Shown here: positions 24,495 to 33,181 of the stretch, piece after piece | Layout of the letters: every line of letters starts with the position of its first letter | Position numbering within the stretch: the stretch's first letter is position 1 | Source: Rhizobiales bacterium PAR1 | GTDB lineage: Bacteria > Pseudomonadota > Alphaproteobacteria > Rhizobiales > Beijerinckiaceae | Assembly (NCBI GenBank): GCA_002256205.1 | Contig: NKIW01000001.1 | Span: 62,001 to 126,000 of the forward strand | Reading direction: 5' to 3' | Length of the DNA stretch: 64,000 nt | Program-made: the position numbers and the translations under genes | Notes under the pieces: model-generated | Database searches by the model: none | The model's input: the letters and a program-made list of their open reading frames with translations, nothing else | What the model was told of the DNA's origin: nothing

Positions 24495-25346
24495 ATGACG
24501 AAACCGGTTGTTCTCGAAAGCGTCGCCGCTTTGCGCCAATGGCGCGAGGCCCAGCGTAAGGCGGGTCACCGCGTCGGTCTTGTGCCGACGATGGGCGCGC
24601 TCCATGCCGGGCATATCAGCCTCGTGACCGGCGTGAAGCAGGTCACGGACAAGGCCGTTGTATCGATCTTCGTCAACCCTACGCAGTTCGCGCCGACAGA
24701 AGATTTTTCGAAATATCCCAGAACGTTTGAGAGCGATCTTCATCTTCTTTCAGAAGTCAGAGCCGAGGCAGTTTTTGCACCGCAAGTCGCGGAAATGTAC
24801 CCGCAGGGATTTGCCACGACGGTCAGTCTTGACGGCCCGGCCAAGGTCGAGCTGGAGGACAAATTCCGCCCGACACATTTTTCCGGCGTCGCAACCGTTG
24901 TCTCGAAACTGCTGCTGCAAGCCATGCCAGATGTCGCGATTTTCGGTGAGAAGGACTTCCAGCAGCTCGCTGTGATCCGCCACATGGCGCGCGATCTCGA
25001 TATCCCCGTCGAGATCATGGGCGGGCCGACCTTGCGCGAAGCGGATGGCCTCGCGATGTCATCCCGTAACGTTTACCTCACGGTGGGGGAGCGGATGGTG
25101 GCACCGATTGTCCATCGGACGCTTCAGGCTGCGGCGGAAATCGTGCGGCGCGGGATGCCGCTCGCGGTAATCGAAGCCGAGGCGGCCGATCGCCTGACAA
25201 AGGCAGGATTGGTAGTCGATTACGTCGCGATCCGCGATGCACTCAGTCTTGCGGTGCCAATGGAGTGCGCCGCACCGGCGAGCTTGCGCATTCTCGTCGC
25301 CGCCAGCCTCGGGCAGACACGGCTGATCGACAACATCGCCGTCTGA
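24495..25346 (+). CDS. panC: Pantothenate synthetase
   Basis: A protein of about 283 residues that joins pantoate and beta-alanine with ATP. The nucleotidyl-transferase HIGH-type motif is PTMGALHAGH, followed by SIFVNPTQFAPTEDFSKYPR, GEKDFQQL and the KMSKS-like GLAMSSRN. The start MTKPVVLESV is preceded by a GAGGG-type ribosome-binding site; the ORF-track start is ten codons longer. It is convergent with the PPK2 gene, with a 6-base gap. panB is not next to it. Confidence 0.97.
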   Translation: MTKPVVLESVAALRQWREAQRKAGHRVGLVPTMGALHAGHISLVTGVKQVTDKAVVSIFVNPTQFAPTEDFSKYPRTFESDLHLLSEVRAEAVFAPQVAEMYPQGFATTVSLDGPAKVELEDKFRPTHFSGVATVVSKLLLQAMPDVAIFGEKDFQQLAVIRHMARDLDIPVEIMGGPTLREADGLAMSSRNVYLTVGERMVAPIVHRTLQAAAEIVRRGMPLAVIEAEAADRLTKAGLVVDYVAIRDALSLAVPMECAAPASLRILVAASLGQTRLIDNIAV

Positions 25347-25352
25347 CTGCCC

Positions 25353-26249
25353 TCAGCTCGCCTCCAGCGCCTTCCGCGCCTCGGCGAGTTTGGTTTTTGC
25401 CTCCTTGGAGAGGACGGGGAATTTGAGATCAAGCGTCTCCATCTCGGCGATGATCGCCTGCATTACCGCAAGCCGCATAAACCACTTCTTGTCCGCCGGG
25501 ATGACATACCACGGCGCGTGGTCCGCCGCTGTGGCGCGGATCGCCTCTTCATAGGCGCCCATATAATCCTTCCAGAAGCCGCGTTCGGTGACATCGCGCG
25601 CGTTGAATTTCCAGTTCTTTGTCGGATCATCGATCCGCTCAAGCTGGCGTTCCTTCTGCTCGTCCTTGGAGACATGGAGGAAGAATTTCATGATCTTGGT
25701 CCCGGCACGGGCGAGGTGACGCTCGTGATCGGCGATGGCTTCGAGCCGTTCGGCCCAGAATTTCGGGCTACCGGGCTTGGGACCATTTGCCGGAAGATGC
25801 TGCGCGCCGAGAAATTCAGGATGCACGCGGACCACCAGCACTTCCTCGTAATACGAACGGTTGTGAATACCGATCCGCCCGCGCTGCGGCATCACCTTGG
25901 CCGTGCGCCACAGGAAATCGTGGTCAAGTTCCTCGGCGGAGGGCGCCTTGAAGGAATGCACCTCGCAGCCCTGCGGGTTTACCCCGCTCATGACATGCTC
26001 GATGGTCGAATCCTTGCCCGCCGCATCCATCGCCTGAAGAATCATCAGCACAGACCAGCTGTCAGCTGCGTAAAGCCGCTCCTGCAGATCGAACAGTCGA
26101 ACCTTGCCTTCGTCGAGCAGCGCCTTGCCTTCGTCCTTGGTCAACTCGTGCCCGCCGAGCCAGTTGGTCGGATAATCGGCGAGAGAGAACTTCGCCCCGC
26201 TGGTCACGCGGAAGGGAGCAACGAACCTGGCGGCATCGGTGATCGGCAT
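25353..26249 (-). CDS. Polyphosphate kinase 2 family protein
   Basis: A protein of about 298 residues of the PPK2 family, which transfers phosphate between polyphosphate and nucleotides. Walker A is MDAAGKDSTIEHVMSGVNPQ, and the lid/Walker B region includes GRIGIHNRSYYEEVLVVRVH and KFFLHVSKDEQKERQLERI. The HVMSGVNPQG segment is characteristic of the nucleotide phosphotransferase subgroup. Walker A has Ser where many members have Gly (GKDS for GKDG). The start used is MPITDAARF; the ORF track extends 40 residues further without family support. Confidence 0.92.
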   Translation of the reverse strand: MPITDAARFVAPFRVTSGAKFSLADYPTNWLGGHELTKDEGKALLDEGKVRLFDLQERLYAADSWSVLMILQAMDAAGKDSTIEHVMSGVNPQGCEVHSFKAPSAEELDHDFLWRTAKVMPQRGRIGIHNRSYYEEVLVVRVHPEFLGAQHLPANGPKPGSPKFWAERLEAIADHERHLARAGTKIMKFFLHVSKDEQKERQLERIDDPTKNWKFNARDVTERGFWKDYMGAYEEAIRATAADHAPWYVIPADKKWFMRLAVMQAIIAEMETLDLKFPVLSKEAKTKLAEARKALEAS

Positions 26250-26356
26250 GGAAACTCCTCGATTTCGACCATTCCGGTCATGGTGTAGCAACAATCTGCG
26301 CAAACACCGTACATGGCAACCTTGCCAGAGCCTGGCGTCCATCGCATAGACGGGCG

Positions 26357-27028
26357 ATGGAACATGCAATCATCTACGACTGCGACGGCACGCTGATCGA
26401 CAGCGAGCATATCGCAGGCTCAGTCTGCGCCGAAGCGCTCACCTCCATCGGGATACCCATGACGATGGAGCGGTTCAACACCCGCTTCAACGGCATCCCG
26501 GCGGTTAGAACCTGGGAAATCCTGCGCTCTGAGATTCCCTTTCCGCTGCCGGAGGGGTTCAACGAGGCGATCAATGCCGAGATCTACCGACGCTTTGAGA
26601 TTGAATTGCAGCCGATCGACGGCGCGGCGGAAGCGATTGCGACCATCGGCGGCAATCGCGCGGTAGCCTCCTCGACTCGTCTGCCGCAGCTCAAGGCCAA
26701 TCTTGAGCGTACGGGCCTCGCATCGCTCTTTGGTCCGCATATCTATTCCGCGACACAGGTCGCGCGGGGCAAACCCTCGCCGGATGTCTTCCTGTTCGCC
26801 GCGAGCCAGATCGGGGTCGACCCCGTCCATGCCATCGTGATCGAAGATTCAGTTGCGGGCGTCACGGCGGGTCGCCGCGCGGGGATGCGCGTCATCGGTT
26901 TTCACGGCGCGTCCAACGGCATTGTCGATCTGGATGCGAAGCTCGTCGAAGCCGGCGCGGCTTTTGTGATTTCCCACATGCGCGAACTACCCGATGCGGT
27001 GGAAAGACTGCTGGGGCGGATCGAATAA
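26357..27028 (+). CDS. HAD-superfamily hydrolase, subfamily IA
   Basis: A 223-residue phosphatase of the phosphoglycolate phosphatase/beta-phosphoglucomutase type. HAD motif I is DCDGTLIDSE, motif II is the VASSTR segment, motif III the lysine of ARGKPSPDVF, and motif IV VIEDSVAGV. An alpha-helical cap lies between motifs I and II. The substrate is unknown. It lies divergently from the PPK2 gene and upstream of coaD on the same strand, 75 bases away. Confidence 0.9.
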   Translation: MEHAIIYDCDGTLIDSEHIAGSVCAEALTSIGIPMTMERFNTRFNGIPAVRTWEILRSEIPFPLPEGFNEAINAEIYRRFEIELQPIDGAAEAIATIGGNRAVASSTRLPQLKANLERTGLASLFGPHIYSATQVARGKPSPDVFLFAASQIGVDPVHAIVIEDSVAGVTAGRRAGMRVIGFHGASNGIVDLDAKLVEAGAAFVISHMRELPDAVERLLGRIE

Positions 27029-27102
27029 CGGCGCAAGCGCTTGAGTTTCGCGAAGATTGGCCCTAGTCGATTTCGCAATGATCTGTTCTGGCGGGAGCCC
27101 GA

Positions 27103-27600
27103 ATGCCGCACATCGCCTTTTATGCCGGATCGTTCGATCCGCCGACGAACGGTCACCTCGACGTGATCCGCCGGTCGTTTGGCCTCGCGGATGAGCTGAT
27201 CATCGCCATCGGCACACATCCCGGCAAGGCACCGCTGTTCTCGATCGAGGAGCGCGTTGCGATGCTGGAAGCGGTGGCGCGCCCTATCGCCAACGGCAAA
27301 AAATTCACTGTCGCAACCTTTGGCGATCTCACGATTGATGCCGCGCGCCGCCACGGGGCCACCACGCTGATCCGGGGCCTGCGCGATGGTACCGACCTTG
27401 ATTACGAGATGCAGCTTGCGGGCATGAACGGCACCATGGCGCCGGATATCCAGACTGTGTTCCTGCCGTCTTCGCCCGATGTTCGCCCGATTACCGCCAC
27501 GCTCGTCCGTCAGATCGCAGGCATGGGCGGCAGGGTTGCCGCCTTTGTGCCGGAGGTTGTCCGACACGCACTGGCCCAGAAATTCGGCAAAGGCGCCTAA
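27103..27600 (+). CDS. coaD: Phosphopantetheine adenylyltransferase
   Basis: A 165-residue enzyme that makes dephospho-CoA from 4'-phosphopantetheine and ATP. It carries the nucleotidyltransferase motif [18 protein letters not shown] at the N-terminus, the [19 protein letters not shown] substrate-binding block, and the [17 protein letters not shown] segment. Length is normal. A GGGAG ribosome-binding site precedes the ATG. It shares a coenzyme A theme with panC, but the two are not in one operon. Confidence 0.97.
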   Translation: MPHIAFYAGSFDPPTNGHLDVIRRSFGLADELIIAIGTHPGKAPLFSIEERVAMLEAVARPIANGKKFTVATFGDLTIDAARRHGATTLIRGLRDGTDLDYEMQLAGMNGTMAPDIQTVFLPSSPDVRPITATLVRQIAGMGGRVAAFVPEVVRHALAQKFGKGA

Positions 27601-27639
27601 CGCGCCGCTGCCTCTATCCTCATGGCATCAGGAGAAACC

Positions 27640-28191
27640 ATGCTTCGCCGTACTCTCATCGCCGGTCTCGTTGCCCTTGCGCCCGCGCTTGCCGTGGCGC
27701 AGGCCCCGAAGCTCGATCCGCAGAACACGCTCCAGATCGACCTCAAGGACGGCAAGGTGCTGATCGCGCTTCGCCCGGACCTTGCGCCCAAGCACGTCGA
27801 ACGCATCAAGACGCTGGCCAAGCGCGGCTTTTATGACGGCATCGTCTTCCACCGCGTCATCGAAGGTTTCATGGCCCAGACGGGCGATCCGCAGGGCACC
27901 GGCATGGGCGGTTCGGACCTGCCGAACCTGCCGGCGGAATTCACCCCGGAGCCGTTTGGCCGCGGCACGCTCGGCATGGCGCGTTCCTCGGCGCCGAACT
28001 CGGCGAACTCGCAGTTCTTCATCTGCTTCGCCGATGCGAGCTTCCTGAACAACCAGTACACCGTGTTCGGCAAGGTGGTTCAGGGCATGGAATTCGTCGA
28101 CAAGATCAAGCGCGGCGACAAGGCCAACAACGGTTCGGTCTCGAACCCGGACAAGATGCTGAAGGTCCGCCTACTCGCGGATGTGAAGTAA
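27640..28191 (+). CDS. Periplasmic cyclophilin-type peptidyl-prolyl isomerase
   Basis: A protein of about 183 residues with a signal peptide (MLRRTLIAGLVALAPALAVAQA), so the mature isomerase acts in the periplasm. The cyclophilin core shows FYDGIVFHRVIEGFMAQTGD and the active-site region NSANSQFFICFADASFLNNQ. The start is chosen for its GGAG ribosome-binding site and complete signal peptide. It is followed by a cytoplasmic paralogue, giving a tandem PpiA/PpiB-type pair; gene symbols are not assigned because the naming varies. Confidence 0.94.
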   Translation: MLRRTLIAGLVALAPALAVAQAPKLDPQNTLQIDLKDGKVLIALRPDLAPKHVERIKTLAKRGFYDGIVFHRVIEGFMAQTGDPQGTGMGGSDLPNLPAEFTPEPFGRGTLGMARSSAPNSANSQFFICFADASFLNNQYTVFGKVVQGMEFVDKIKRGDKANNGSVSNPDKMLKVRLLADVK

Positions 28192-28255
28192 GAAAAACGC
28201 GAAGCCGAGCAAGGGGCTGTGTGCCCTTTGTGAGGGATAAAGAAGGAAGAATACC

Positions 28256-28720
28256 ATGGCGGATGCCGAAAACACTCTGATCCTCGACACCACCAAAGGT
28301 GTGGTGACGATTGAAATGCGCCCTGATCTGGCGCCGGGCCATGTTGCCCACATCAAGAAGCTCGTCCGTGAAGGTTTCTATGATGGCCTGAGCTTCCACC
28401 GCGTCATCGACGGCTTCATGGCGCAGGGCGGTTGCCCGAACGGCACCGGCACCGGCGGCTCCGACTATCCGGACATCAAGGCCGAGTTCAACGCCGAGCC
28501 GCATGTGCGTGGCATCTGCTCGATGGCTCGCGCCGCGAACCCGAATTCTGCCAACTCGCAGTTCTTCATCGTGTTCGACGACGCGACCTTCCTTGACCGC
28601 CAGTACACGGTCTGGGGCAAGGTGACCGAGGGCATGGAAAACGTTGACAAGTTCGCCCGTGGCGAGCCGGTCCGTAGCCCGGATCGCATCAACAAGGCGA
28701 CCATCGCCGCCGATGCGTAA
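28256..28720 (+). CDS. Cytoplasmic cyclophilin-type peptidyl-prolyl isomerase
   Basis: A 154-residue cyclophilin without a signal peptide, so cytoplasmic (PpiB-like). It has FYDGLSFHRVIDGFMAQGGC and NSANSQFFIVFDDATFLDRQ, which carry the conserved Arg, Phe and Gln of the catalytic groove. It resembles the preceding gene closely enough to be an old tandem duplicate. Two hairpins follow the stop. Confidence 0.94.
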   Translation: MADAENTLILDTTKGVVTIEMRPDLAPGHVAHIKKLVREGFYDGLSFHRVIDGFMAQGGCPNGTGTGGSDYPDIKAEFNAEPHVRGICSMARAANPNSANSQFFIVFDDATFLDRQYTVWGKVTEGMENVDKFARGEPVRSPDRINKATIAADA

Positions 28721-28732
28721 AGCTGGCCTTTA

Positions 28733-28790
28733 ATCCCCGGCTTGACCGGGGATCCTGCACAAGAACCAATGGCCGGGCTTTCGCCCGGCC
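28733..28790 (+). terminator. Tandem hairpins between ppi and queA
   Basis: Two perfect stem-loops follow the cyclophilin gene: ATCCCCGG-CTTGA-CCGGGGAT (28733-28753) and GGCCGGGC-TTTC-GCCCGGCC (28771-28790). Neither is followed by a T-tract, so termination is uncertain. They could be mRNA-stabilising or repeat-derived. Confidence 0.5.
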
Positions 28791-28808
28791 ATGCCGTTTG
28801 GAACCACC

Positions 28809-29906
28809 ATGCACACGCTCGCGGACTACGATTTTCATCTGCCCGAAGAGAGGATCGCGCTGCACCCCGCGAGCCCGCGCGATTCCTCGCGCCTGCTGGT
28901 CGTGAGGTCCGGCGCTACGCCCGAGCTTTCCGACCACATCTTCGCCGACCTTGTGGATCAGCTTTCCCCCGGAGACCTCCTCGTCTTCAACGATACCAAG
29001 GTCATTCCCGCCCGCCTCCTTGGCACGCGTATCCGCGAGGAAAACCGCATTGGCATTGAGGCGCTGCTGATCAAGCGACTCGACGAGAGCATATGGGAAG
29101 CTTTCGCCAAGCCCGGCAAGCGGTTGAAACCGGGCGACAAAATCGTCTTCGGCGAGGTCAACCCGGTCTGCCTGATGGGGCACCTCGTGGCGGAAGTGAT
29201 GGCCAAGGGCGATGAGGGCATCGTGACGCTGCGCTTTGATCGCGCCGGCGCATTTCTCGATGAAGCCATTGCGCTCGTCGGCGGCATGCCGCTGCCGCCC
29301 TATATTCTCGAGGCCCGAAAGCGCCTCGGTGACGCGAACGCCAGCACCGATGCCGCCGACTACCAGACGATCTTCGCCGCCAAGGACGGCGCCGTTGCTG
29401 CGCCCACGGCCTCGCTGCATTTCACACCGGACTTGATCAAACGTCTTGATGCCAAGGGCATCGGCCATGTTTTCGTGACACTCCATGTCGGGGCAGGGAC
29501 GTTTTTGCCGGTAAAGGTCGATGATCTCGACCTGCACAAGATGCACGCCGAATGGGGTGAGGTCAGCGCTAAAGCCGCCACGTGCATCCGCGAAGTTCGC
29601 GCACGTGGTGGCCGGGTGATTGCCGTGGGCACGACCGCGTGTCGTCTGATCGAAAGCGCGGCAGCTTCCGGTACCATCGCGCCATTCGTCGGCGAAACGG
29701 ATATCTTCATCCGGCCCGGCTACCGGTTCCGCACCACGGATGCACTGATCACCAATTTCCACCTGCCGAAATCGACGTTGCTGATGCTGGTTTCAGCCTT
29801 AGCAGGGTTCGAGACCATGCGCCGCGCCTATGCGCATGCCATTGCCGAGAGCTACCGCTTCTATTCCTACGGCGATGGTTCGCTGCTATTTCCCGAGGTT
29901 CCATGA
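28809..29906 (+). CDS. queA: S-adenosylmethionine:tRNA ribosyltransferase-isomerase
   Basis: A protein of about 365 residues that converts preQ1 in tRNA to epoxyqueuosine. It starts [17 protein letters not shown] and contains [16 protein letters not shown], the [25 protein letters not shown] block and [19 protein letters not shown], all conserved in QueA. Its stop overlaps the tgt start (ATGA), so queA and tgt, consecutive steps of queuosine biosynthesis, are translationally coupled. Confidence 0.97.
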   Translation: MHTLADYDFHLPEERIALHPASPRDSSRLLVVRSGATPELSDHIFADLVDQLSPGDLLVFNDTKVIPARLLGTRIREENRIGIEALLIKRLDESIWEAFAKPGKRLKPGDKIVFGEVNPVCLMGHLVAEVMAKGDEGIVTLRFDRAGAFLDEAIALVGGMPLPPYILEARKRLGDANASTDAADYQTIFAAKDGAVAAPTASLHFTPDLIKRLDAKGIGHVFVTLHVGAGTFLPVKVDDLDLHKMHAEWGEVSAKAATCIREVRARGGRVIAVGTTACRLIESAAASGTIAPFVGETDIFIRPGYRFRTTDALITNFHLPKSTLLMLVSALAGFETMRRAYAHAIAESYRFYSYGDGSLLFPEVP

Positions 29907-31039
29907 CCAACCCCGATTTCCAATTCACCATCCACACTCGCGATGGCACAGCTCGGCAGGGCACCATTGCGATGCCGCGCGGCGAGATCCGTACACCCGC
30001 CTTCATGCCGGTCGGTACCGCTGGCACGGTGAAGGGACTCTACATGGATCAAGTACAGGGAACCGGCGCGGATATCATCCTCGGCAACACCTATCACCTG
30101 ATGCTGCGCCCCGGTGCTGAGCGTGTCGCACGCCTCGGCGGTCTGCACGAAATGGCACGCTGGGATCGCCCGATCCTCACGGATTCGGGCGGTTTTCAGG
30201 TGATGAGCCTCGCCGCGCTACGCAAGCTCACCGAAAACGGCGTGACCTTTCAGAGCCATATCGATGGTTCCAAACACGAACTGACGCCCGAGCGCTCGAT
30301 CGAGATCCAGCACCTGCTCGACAGTAACATCATCATGCAGCTCGATGAGTGCATCCGCCTACCGGCTTCTGATGAGGAAGTGGCGCGTGCGATGCGGCTC
30401 TCGCTGCGCTGGGCCGAGCGCTCCAAGGCCGCCTTTCACGCGCTTGTGAAGCCGGGTGAGGGGCGCGCGCTGTTCGGCATCGTGCAGGGCGGCACGAACG
30501 AAACCCTGCGCCGGGAAAGCGCCGAGGCGCTCGCTGCGCTGGACCTTCCGGGCTATGCCATCGGTGGCCTCGCGGTGGGCGAACCACAGGCCGAGATGCT
30601 CGCGACCATCGAGGCGACCGAACCCTTCCTGCCGAAAGAAAAGCCGCGCTACCTGATGGGCGTCGGGACGCCGGACGATCTGATCGAGAGCATCGCGCGC
30701 GGGGTCGATATGTTCGATTGTGTGATGCCGACCCGTGCCGGACGTCACGGCACCGCCTACACCCGCTTCGGCAAGATGAACCTGAGGAACGCCAAATTCG
30801 CCGAGGATACGCGGCCTCTCGACATCGCCTCATCCTGCCCGGCGACGCGGGATTATTCGCGCGGCTATCTCCATCACCTGACCAAGGCCGACGAAATGCT
30901 GGGCCAAATGCTGCTGACATGGAACAACATCGGCTATTACCAATTCCTGATGGCTGGCGCGCGCGAAGCCATTGCCACCGGGCGCTATGCCGAATTCGTC
31001 GCTGAGACAAAGGAAGGCTGGAAGCGCGGCGCGGATTGA
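29903..31039 (+). CDS. tgt: Queuine tRNA-ribosyltransferase (tRNA-guanine transglycosylase)
   Basis: A TIM-barrel enzyme of about 378 residues that swaps G34 for preQ1 in tRNAs with GUN anticodons. The catalytic and substrate residues are present ([44 protein letters not shown]). The zinc site is degraded: aligned with Zymomonas mobilis TGT (Cys318, Cys320, Cys323, His349), the segment here reads [17 protein letters not shown] and later [10 protein letters not shown], leaving only one cysteine. It overlaps queA by four bases. The ORF-track start inside queA is rejected. Confidence 0.96.
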   Translation: MTNPDFQFTIHTRDGTARQGTIAMPRGEIRTPAFMPVGTAGTVKGLYMDQVQGTGADIILGNTYHLMLRPGAERVARLGGLHEMARWDRPILTDSGGFQVMSLAALRKLTENGVTFQSHIDGSKHELTPERSIEIQHLLDSNIIMQLDECIRLPASDEEVARAMRLSLRWAERSKAAFHALVKPGEGRALFGIVQGGTNETLRRESAEALAALDLPGYAIGGLAVGEPQAEMLATIEATEPFLPKEKPRYLMGVGTPDDLIESIARGVDMFDCVMPTRAGRHGTAYTRFGKMNLRNAKFAEDTRPLDIASSCPATRDYSRGYLHHLTKADEMLGQMLLTWNNIGYYQFLMAGAREAIATGRYAEFVAETKEGWKRGAD

Positions 31040-31121
31040 CCTTGCGCAACCCCGGCCTGCTGGAATTCCCTCGGCGATAGGGCTAATCTTGACCGATATC
31101 CATGCGTGAGTGAGTCCGCAG

Positions 31122-32372
31122 ATGAAATTCTCCCTTCTCAACCTCATCCGTGAGGGCCTATCCGGCAATATGGGCTGGCCGCGCCAATGGCGGACGCCAG
31201 AACCCAAAGCGGCCTACGATGTCATCATCGTCGGAGCGGGCGGACACGGCCTCGCCACGGCCTATTACCTCGCCAAGGAGCACGGCATCCGCAACATCGC
31301 GGTGCTCGAGAAGGGCTGGCTCGGCGGTGGCAACACCGGGCGCAATACCACGATCATCCGCTCCAATTACCTCTGGGAAGAGAGCGAAGCGCTCTACGAA
31401 CACGCGGTCAAGCTTTGGGAAACGCTCTCGGACGAGCTGAACTACAACGTCATGTATTCCCCGCGCGGCGTGATGATGCTCGCGCACACGATTCACGATG
31501 TGCAGGTGACGAAGCGGCATATCCACGCCAATCGCCTCGCGGGCATCGACAACGAATGGCTCTCCCCGGAGGAGGCAAAAGCCTTCTGCCCAATCCTCAA
31601 CATTTCCAGAGACATCCGCTACCCGATCCTTGGTGCGGCGCTGCAACGCCGTGGCGGCACGGCGCGACACGATGCTGTCGCCTGGGGGTATGCGCGCGGC
31701 GCGGATCGCCTCGGCGTCGACATCATCCAGAATTGCGAGGTCAAGGGCATTAACCGCGACGCGACCGGCAAGGTCACAGGTGTCGAGACCACGCGCGGTT
31801 TCATCGGCGCGGGCAAGATCGGGGTAGTCGCCGCAGGGCATACCTCGGTGCTGATGGGCATGGCCGATATCCGTATGCCGCTTGAGAGCTATCCGCTGCA
31901 AGCCCTTGTTTCTGAACCTGTAAAGCCATTGATGCCTTGCGTGGTAATGAGCAACACCATCCACGCCTACATGTCGCAGTCGGACAAGGGCGAGCTGGTG
32001 ATCGGCGCAGGGACAGATCAATACATCTCCTATTCGCAGACCGGCGGGCTGCACATTACCCAGCATACGCTCGATGCGATCTGCGAGCTTTTTCCGATGA
32101 CGCGACGCCTTCGCATGCTGCGCAACTGGGGTGGCATTGTTGATGTCACGCCGGACCGATCACCGATCATCGGCAAGACGCCGGTGGAAGGGCTGTTCGT
32201 CAATTGTGGCTGGGGCACCGGCGGCTTCAAGGCAACGCCCGGCTCGGGTCATGTCTTTGCGGCTACGATCGCCAAGGGCGAGCCGCATCCGATCGCGGCG
32301 CCGTTCACGCTGGAGCGTTTCACAACAGGCCGGTTGATTGATGAAGCCGCAGCGGCTGCTGTAGCACATTAA
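31122..32372 (+). CDS. soxB: Sarcosine oxidase beta subunit
   Basis: A flavoprotein subunit of about 416 residues of heterotetrameric sarcosine oxidase, which oxidises sarcosine to glycine with transfer of the methyl group to THF. The FAD-binding motif [20 protein letters not shown] follows an N-terminal [17 protein letters not shown] segment, and the C-terminal substrate-domain motif [16 protein letters not shown] is typical of SoxB. ATG at 31122 is chosen; a GTG four codons upstream is possible. First gene of the sox operon, which is interrupted by an AT-rich gene. Confidence 0.95.
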   Translation: MKFSLLNLIREGLSGNMGWPRQWRTPEPKAAYDVIIVGAGGHGLATAYYLAKEHGIRNIAVLEKGWLGGGNTGRNTTIIRSNYLWEESEALYEHAVKLWETLSDELNYNVMYSPRGVMMLAHTIHDVQVTKRHIHANRLAGIDNEWLSPEEAKAFCPILNISRDIRYPILGAALQRRGGTARHDAVAWGYARGADRLGVDIIQNCEVKGINRDATGKVTGVETTRGFIGAGKIGVVAAGHTSVLMGMADIRMPLESYPLQALVSEPVKPLMPCVVMSNTIHAYMSQSDKGELVIGAGTDQYISYSQTGGLHITQHTLDAICELFPMTRRLRMLRNWGGIVDVTPDRSPIIGKTPVEGLFVNCGWGTGGFKATPGSGHVFAATIAKGEPHPIAAPFTLERFTTGRLIDEAAAAAVAH

Positions 32373-32390
32373 GGACGCGAGGATTAAAAC

Positions 32391-32885
32391 ATGAAAAAAC
32401 CCGATGATTGTTATTTTTTTGATGAAAAAACAGATCCATCTCATGAACGAGATGGACGCACCAAAGGAAATAATGAATATCAAAAAGTAATAAATAACAT
32501 TATGATATATTCTGTAGCAACAATTGCGCTTCCTATTATTTTCTTTAAAGATATTTTTCAAGAAAAAATTGATTCTGGAAAAAATATTGCGTTTTTTATA
32601 ATTCAACAAAGTTATTTAGCAATTCTCCCATTAACAGGTTATATTTGCCTATTTTTTTGTATGTATTGTTGCATTCAATATATAAATTATTCTGGATTTT
32701 ATTTAAGACAACTAGCAAGAATAATCAATTGTGACGAATGGTTACAAACAAGAGAATCAATAAAGCTTCAAAGCGATATGCAATTTTTCTACAATGGCGC
32801 GTGGATTGGATGGAGCATGGGAACGATCTCAATCCTCACTTTCCTTATCTTCTACCGGAAATTTTCTTCTGATGCGCTGATGTAG
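32391..32885 (+). CDS. AT-rich hypothetical membrane protein inside sox operon
   Basis: A 164-residue protein with about three predicted transmembrane helices (IMIYSVATIALPIIFF, QSYLAILPLTGYICLFFCMYC, IGWSMGTISILTFLIFY) and a charged N-terminal tail. I do not recognise a family. The gene is strikingly AT-rich compared with its neighbours (a 60-base sample at 32461 has about 13 G or C), although the last ~90 bases are closer to the host. It begins 18 bases after soxB and ends 11 bases before soxD, with its own GAGG site, so it fits the operon without disrupting it. Recent horizontal insertion is inferred. Confidence 0.75.
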   Translation: MKKPDDCYFFDEKTDPSHERDGRTKGNNEYQKVINNIMIYSVATIALPIIFFKDIFQEKIDSGKNIAFFIIQQSYLAILPLTGYICLFFCMYCCIQYINYSGFYLRQLARIINCDEWLQTRESIKLQSDMQFFYNGAWIGWSMGTISILTFLIFYRKFSSDALM

Positions 32886-32896
32886 GGAAATTCTGT

Positions 32897-33181
32897 ATGC
32901 TCCTGATCCATTGTCCTTATTGCGATTCAAACCGTCCCGAAACCGAGTTCCGGAATGCGGGCGCTGCGCATATCCTGCGGCCCTCTGACCCGGCGACGAC
33001 GAGCGACGCCGAATGGGCGGAATTCCTCTACCTGCGCGAAAATCCGAAAGGCACCATCGCCGAACGCTGGCGGCATGTGCACGGCTGCGGGCGCTTCTTT
33101 AACGCGATCCGCGACACGGTGAGTGATGACTTCGCAGTAACCTACAGGGCGGGCGAACCGCGTCCGGGGACAACGCCATGA
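32897..33181 (+). CDS. soxD: Sarcosine oxidase delta subunit
   Basis: A 94-residue zinc-binding subunit of heterotetrameric sarcosine oxidase. It begins MLLIHCPYCDSNRPETEF with the CPYC ligand pair and has WRHVHGCGRFFNAIRDTV with further His/Cys ligands, the standard SoxD layout. Its stop overlaps the soxA start (ATGA), indicating translational coupling. It follows the inserted AT-rich gene by 11 bases, whose 3' end now overlaps its ribosome-binding region. Confidence 0.95.
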   Translation: MLLIHCPYCDSNRPETEFRNAGAAHILRPSDPATTSDAEWAEFLYLRENPKGTIAERWRHVHGCGRFFNAIRDTVSDDFAVTYRAGEPRPGTTP

